Source: Nocardiopsis alba DSM 43377 (GTDB lineage: Bacteria > Actinomycetota > Actinomycetes > Streptosporangiales > Streptosporangiaceae). From it: a stretch of 64,000 nucleotides of DNA. The first letter of the stretch is position 1. Each line of letters begins with the position of its first letter. The position numbers and the translations under genes were made by a program. The stretch spans positions 62,001-126,000 of the forward strand of contig NZ_ANAC01000009.1 of the NCBI RefSeq assembly GCF_000341225.1. Direction: 5' to 3'. Shown piece after piece: positions 62,719 to 64,000 of this stretch. A model generated the notes under the pieces. That model worked only from the letters and a program-made list of their open reading frames with translations, made no database searches and was not told where the DNA came from.

Positions 62719-62769
62719 CTCCTCCTCAAGGCCCCGTGTCCGCCGTGTCCGGAGTCCGTGGGGAAGACG

Positions 62770-62775
62770 TACATT
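62770..62775 (+). promoter_or_regulatory. -10 box giving a leaderless CPBP transcript
   Basis: TACATT ends six bases before the GTG at 62782. Confidence 0.5.
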
Positions 62776-62781
62776 CGACAC

Positions 62782-63645
62782 GTGACCGACAGAACCCACC
62801 CGGATCCGAACGAGTCCGCGCCCTCCCGGAGCCCGGGCGCCCCGCGCCCCTCTTCGCCGGGGCCCGTTTCCACGATCGAGGTCCGCGACCTTCTCCCCGA
62901 TCGCTCCCTGCTGCGCTGGGAGATCCTGTGCGTACTCGCCCTCTCGTTGGGGGCGGCCGCCGTCTCCGCGGTCATCTCCTTCGTGGGCGTGCTGACCGCC
63001 CCCGAGTCGATGGCCGACCAGACCGCCAGTCTGATCCGGTCCCGCGCCGAGGGGCGCCCCTGGCTCGACCTGTCCTTCCAGCTGTACTCGGTCGTCTTCG
63101 CGCTGGCCCCCGTGGCCCTGGTCGTGTACCTGTTGCACCGCACCGGGGAGTCGGCCCGAACGATCGGCTTCGACGTCCGCAGACCCTGGTTCGACACCTG
63201 GAGCGGGCTGGTCCTGGCCGCGCTGATCGGCTGTGGCGGGCTGGTCGTCTACCTGGTGTCCTGGCAGCTCGGTCTGACCCGCACCATCGTCCCGAGCACG
63301 TTGGACGGCAACTGGTGGGACACCCTCGTCCTGATCCTCCAGGCCCTCAAGAACGGGGTCCTGGAGGAGGTCATCGTGGTCGGCTATCTGTTGCACCGAC
63401 TGGCACAGATGGGGTGGAGTCCGTGGAAGGCGGTGCTCGCCTCGTCGGTGCTGCGCGCCTTCTACCACCTGTACCAGGGCGTGGGGATGTTCTTCGGCAA
63501 CCTGGTGATGGGGCTGGTGTTCGGCTGGTTCTACCTGCGTTACGGCCGCGTGATGCCGCTGGTCGTGGCGCACACGGTCATCGACATCGTCGCGTTCGTC
63601 GGTGCGGTGTACCTGATCGGACGGATCGACTGGCTGCCGTTCTGA
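62782..63645 (+). CDS. CPBP-family intramembrane glutamic metalloprotease
   Basis: The 287-residue membrane protein has about seven or eight hydrophobic segments and the CPBP (Abi/Rce1-like) motifs. These are the paired Glu in NGVLEEVIVVGYLLHRL, LRAFYHLYQGVGMFFGN and MPLVVAHTVIDIV. These proteins are membrane proteases, some needed for prenyl-protein processing or bacteriocin immunity. The GTG at 62782 fits a leaderless mRNA from the -10 box TACATT; a GTG at 62758 adds eight residues. The N-terminal 45 residues are polar and cytosolic. It is convergent with the MFS gene. Confidence 0.88.
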   Translation: MTDRTHPDPNESAPSRSPGAPRPSSPGPVSTIEVRDLLPDRSLLRWEILCVLALSLGAAAVSAVISFVGVLTAPESMADQTASLIRSRAEGRPWLDLSFQLYSVVFALAPVALVVYLLHRTGESARTIGFDVRRPWFDTWSGLVLAALIGCGGLVVYLVSWQLGLTRTIVPSTLDGNWWDTLVLILQALKNGVLEEVIVVGYLLHRLAQMGWSPWKAVLASSVLRAFYHLYQGVGMFFGNLVMGLVFGWFYLRYGRVMPLVVAHTVIDIVAFVGAVYLIGRIDWLPF

Positions 63646-63685
63646 TCGTGCTCGGAACGCCCGACCCGCGGACTCGGAGGCCGTT

Positions 63686-64000
63686 CTAGACCCGAGCCCG
63701 CTCCGCCTTCTTCTCGATGGCGTCCTCCAGGTACTGGGGACGTCCTACGAGCAGCCCGGTGACGAGGTTGATCGCCACGAGGGTCAGCACCAGGAACAGC
63801 GGGGCGTACCAGCCGTCGGTGAGGTCGTGCAGGAGCCCGAACAGGAAGGGGCCGGCGCCGCCCAGCAGGTAGCCGAGGCTCTGGCTGGTGGCGGACATCG
63901 CGGCGGTGCCCTCGGCCGTACGGGTGCGCACGGTGAAGATGGTCAGCGCCAGGACGAAGGTGCCCAGGGCGAAACCGATGAAGGTCGTCCACACCCAGGT
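63686..64000 (-). CDS. MFS transporter, C-terminal part (5' end outside window)
   Basis: Only the last 104 residues are inside the window. They include two to three transmembrane segments (WTTFIGFALGTFVLALTIFT, GYLLGGAGPFLFGLLHDLTD, APLFLVLTLVAINLVTGLLV) and a polar tail. The TAEGTAAMSATSQSLGYLLG region is typical of CynX/NimT-type major facilitators, which move cyanate, nitroimidazoles or related solutes. The substrate cannot be told. The frame is open to the window edge. Confidence 0.8.
   Translation of the reverse strand, partial: TWVWTTFIGFALGTFVLALTIFTVRTRTAEGTAAMSATSQSLGYLLGGAGPFLFGLLHDLTDGWYAPLFLVLTLVAINLVTGLLVGRPQYLEDAIEKKAERARV

Overview
The window comes from the chromosome of a high-GC actinobacterium. 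The genes show strong third-position G/C bias, frequent GTG and TTG starts and several apparently leaderless transcripts. Actinobacterial marker families are present: DUF5999, DUF5685, the garA/bfn/merR/gcvP neighbourhood, RamB next to isocitrate lyase, and 2-methylisoborneol synthase with an EshA-type encapsulin. A Streptomyces or Nocardiopsis-like filamentous genus fits best, but the genus is inference. No rRNA, tRNA, CRISPR array or intact insertion sequence was recognised.

Layout. 1-4.6 kb: end of a RecB-family nuclease, an orphan LuxR-type response regulator, a ThrE-type exporter, DUF5999 and a TPR protein. 4.7-10.2 kb (minus strand): zinc-ribbon/FHA GarA, bifunctional nuclease, MerR regulator and glycine decarboxylase GcvP behind a glycine riboswitch. 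10.7-16 kb: mannose-1-phosphate guanylyltransferase fusion, CDP-alcohol phosphatidyltransferase and a flavin amine oxidase. 16-20.5 kb: a cytosine-deaminase-like amidohydrolase and a PLP decarboxylase flanked by two similar hairpins, then ThyX. 20.6-23.4 kb: a small membrane protein and a fused anthranilate synthase with a trp leader peptide and attenuator. 23.5-25.8 kb: HelD. 26-30.3 kb: an acid-sugar operon (KdgT-type permease, DUF1537 kinase, PdxA2-type dehydrogenase) and a GntR regulator, with a large palindromic operator in front of the permease.

30.3-33.4 kb: a free-standing EF-G domain IV-like protein, a SEC-C protein, DUF1028 and a secreted HNH nuclease. 33.5-37.8 kb (minus strand): the most distinctive locus, an operon reading encapsulin shell (EshA) - 2-methylisoborneol synthase - geranyl diphosphate methyltransferase - isopentenyl diphosphate isomerase. 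It joins isoprenoid precursor supply, C-methylation, cyclisation and a protein nanocompartment. 38-44.9 kb: a large sigma-region-4-like DNA-binding protein, an unknown Cys-motif protein, TspO, a GntP permease and a lipoprotein. 44.9-47.4 kb: a probable modification-dependent restriction locus (HNH enzyme, RAMA-domain protein, remnant of a DUF1998 protein). 47.6-51 kb: catalase, ankyrin protein and DUF5685 with His- and Cys-rich tails.

51-57.7 kb: a gene with an unresolved 3' end, convergent with a long disordered membrane-anchored protein, followed by TetR, hotdog-fold and HAD proteins. 57.7-62 kb: acyl-CoA dehydrogenase, RamB and isocitrate lyase, forming an acetate/fatty-acid module. 62.4 kb to the end: small lipoprotein, CPBP protease and the C-terminal part of an MFS transporter. 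Many operons end in strong GC-rich hairpins without a U-tract.
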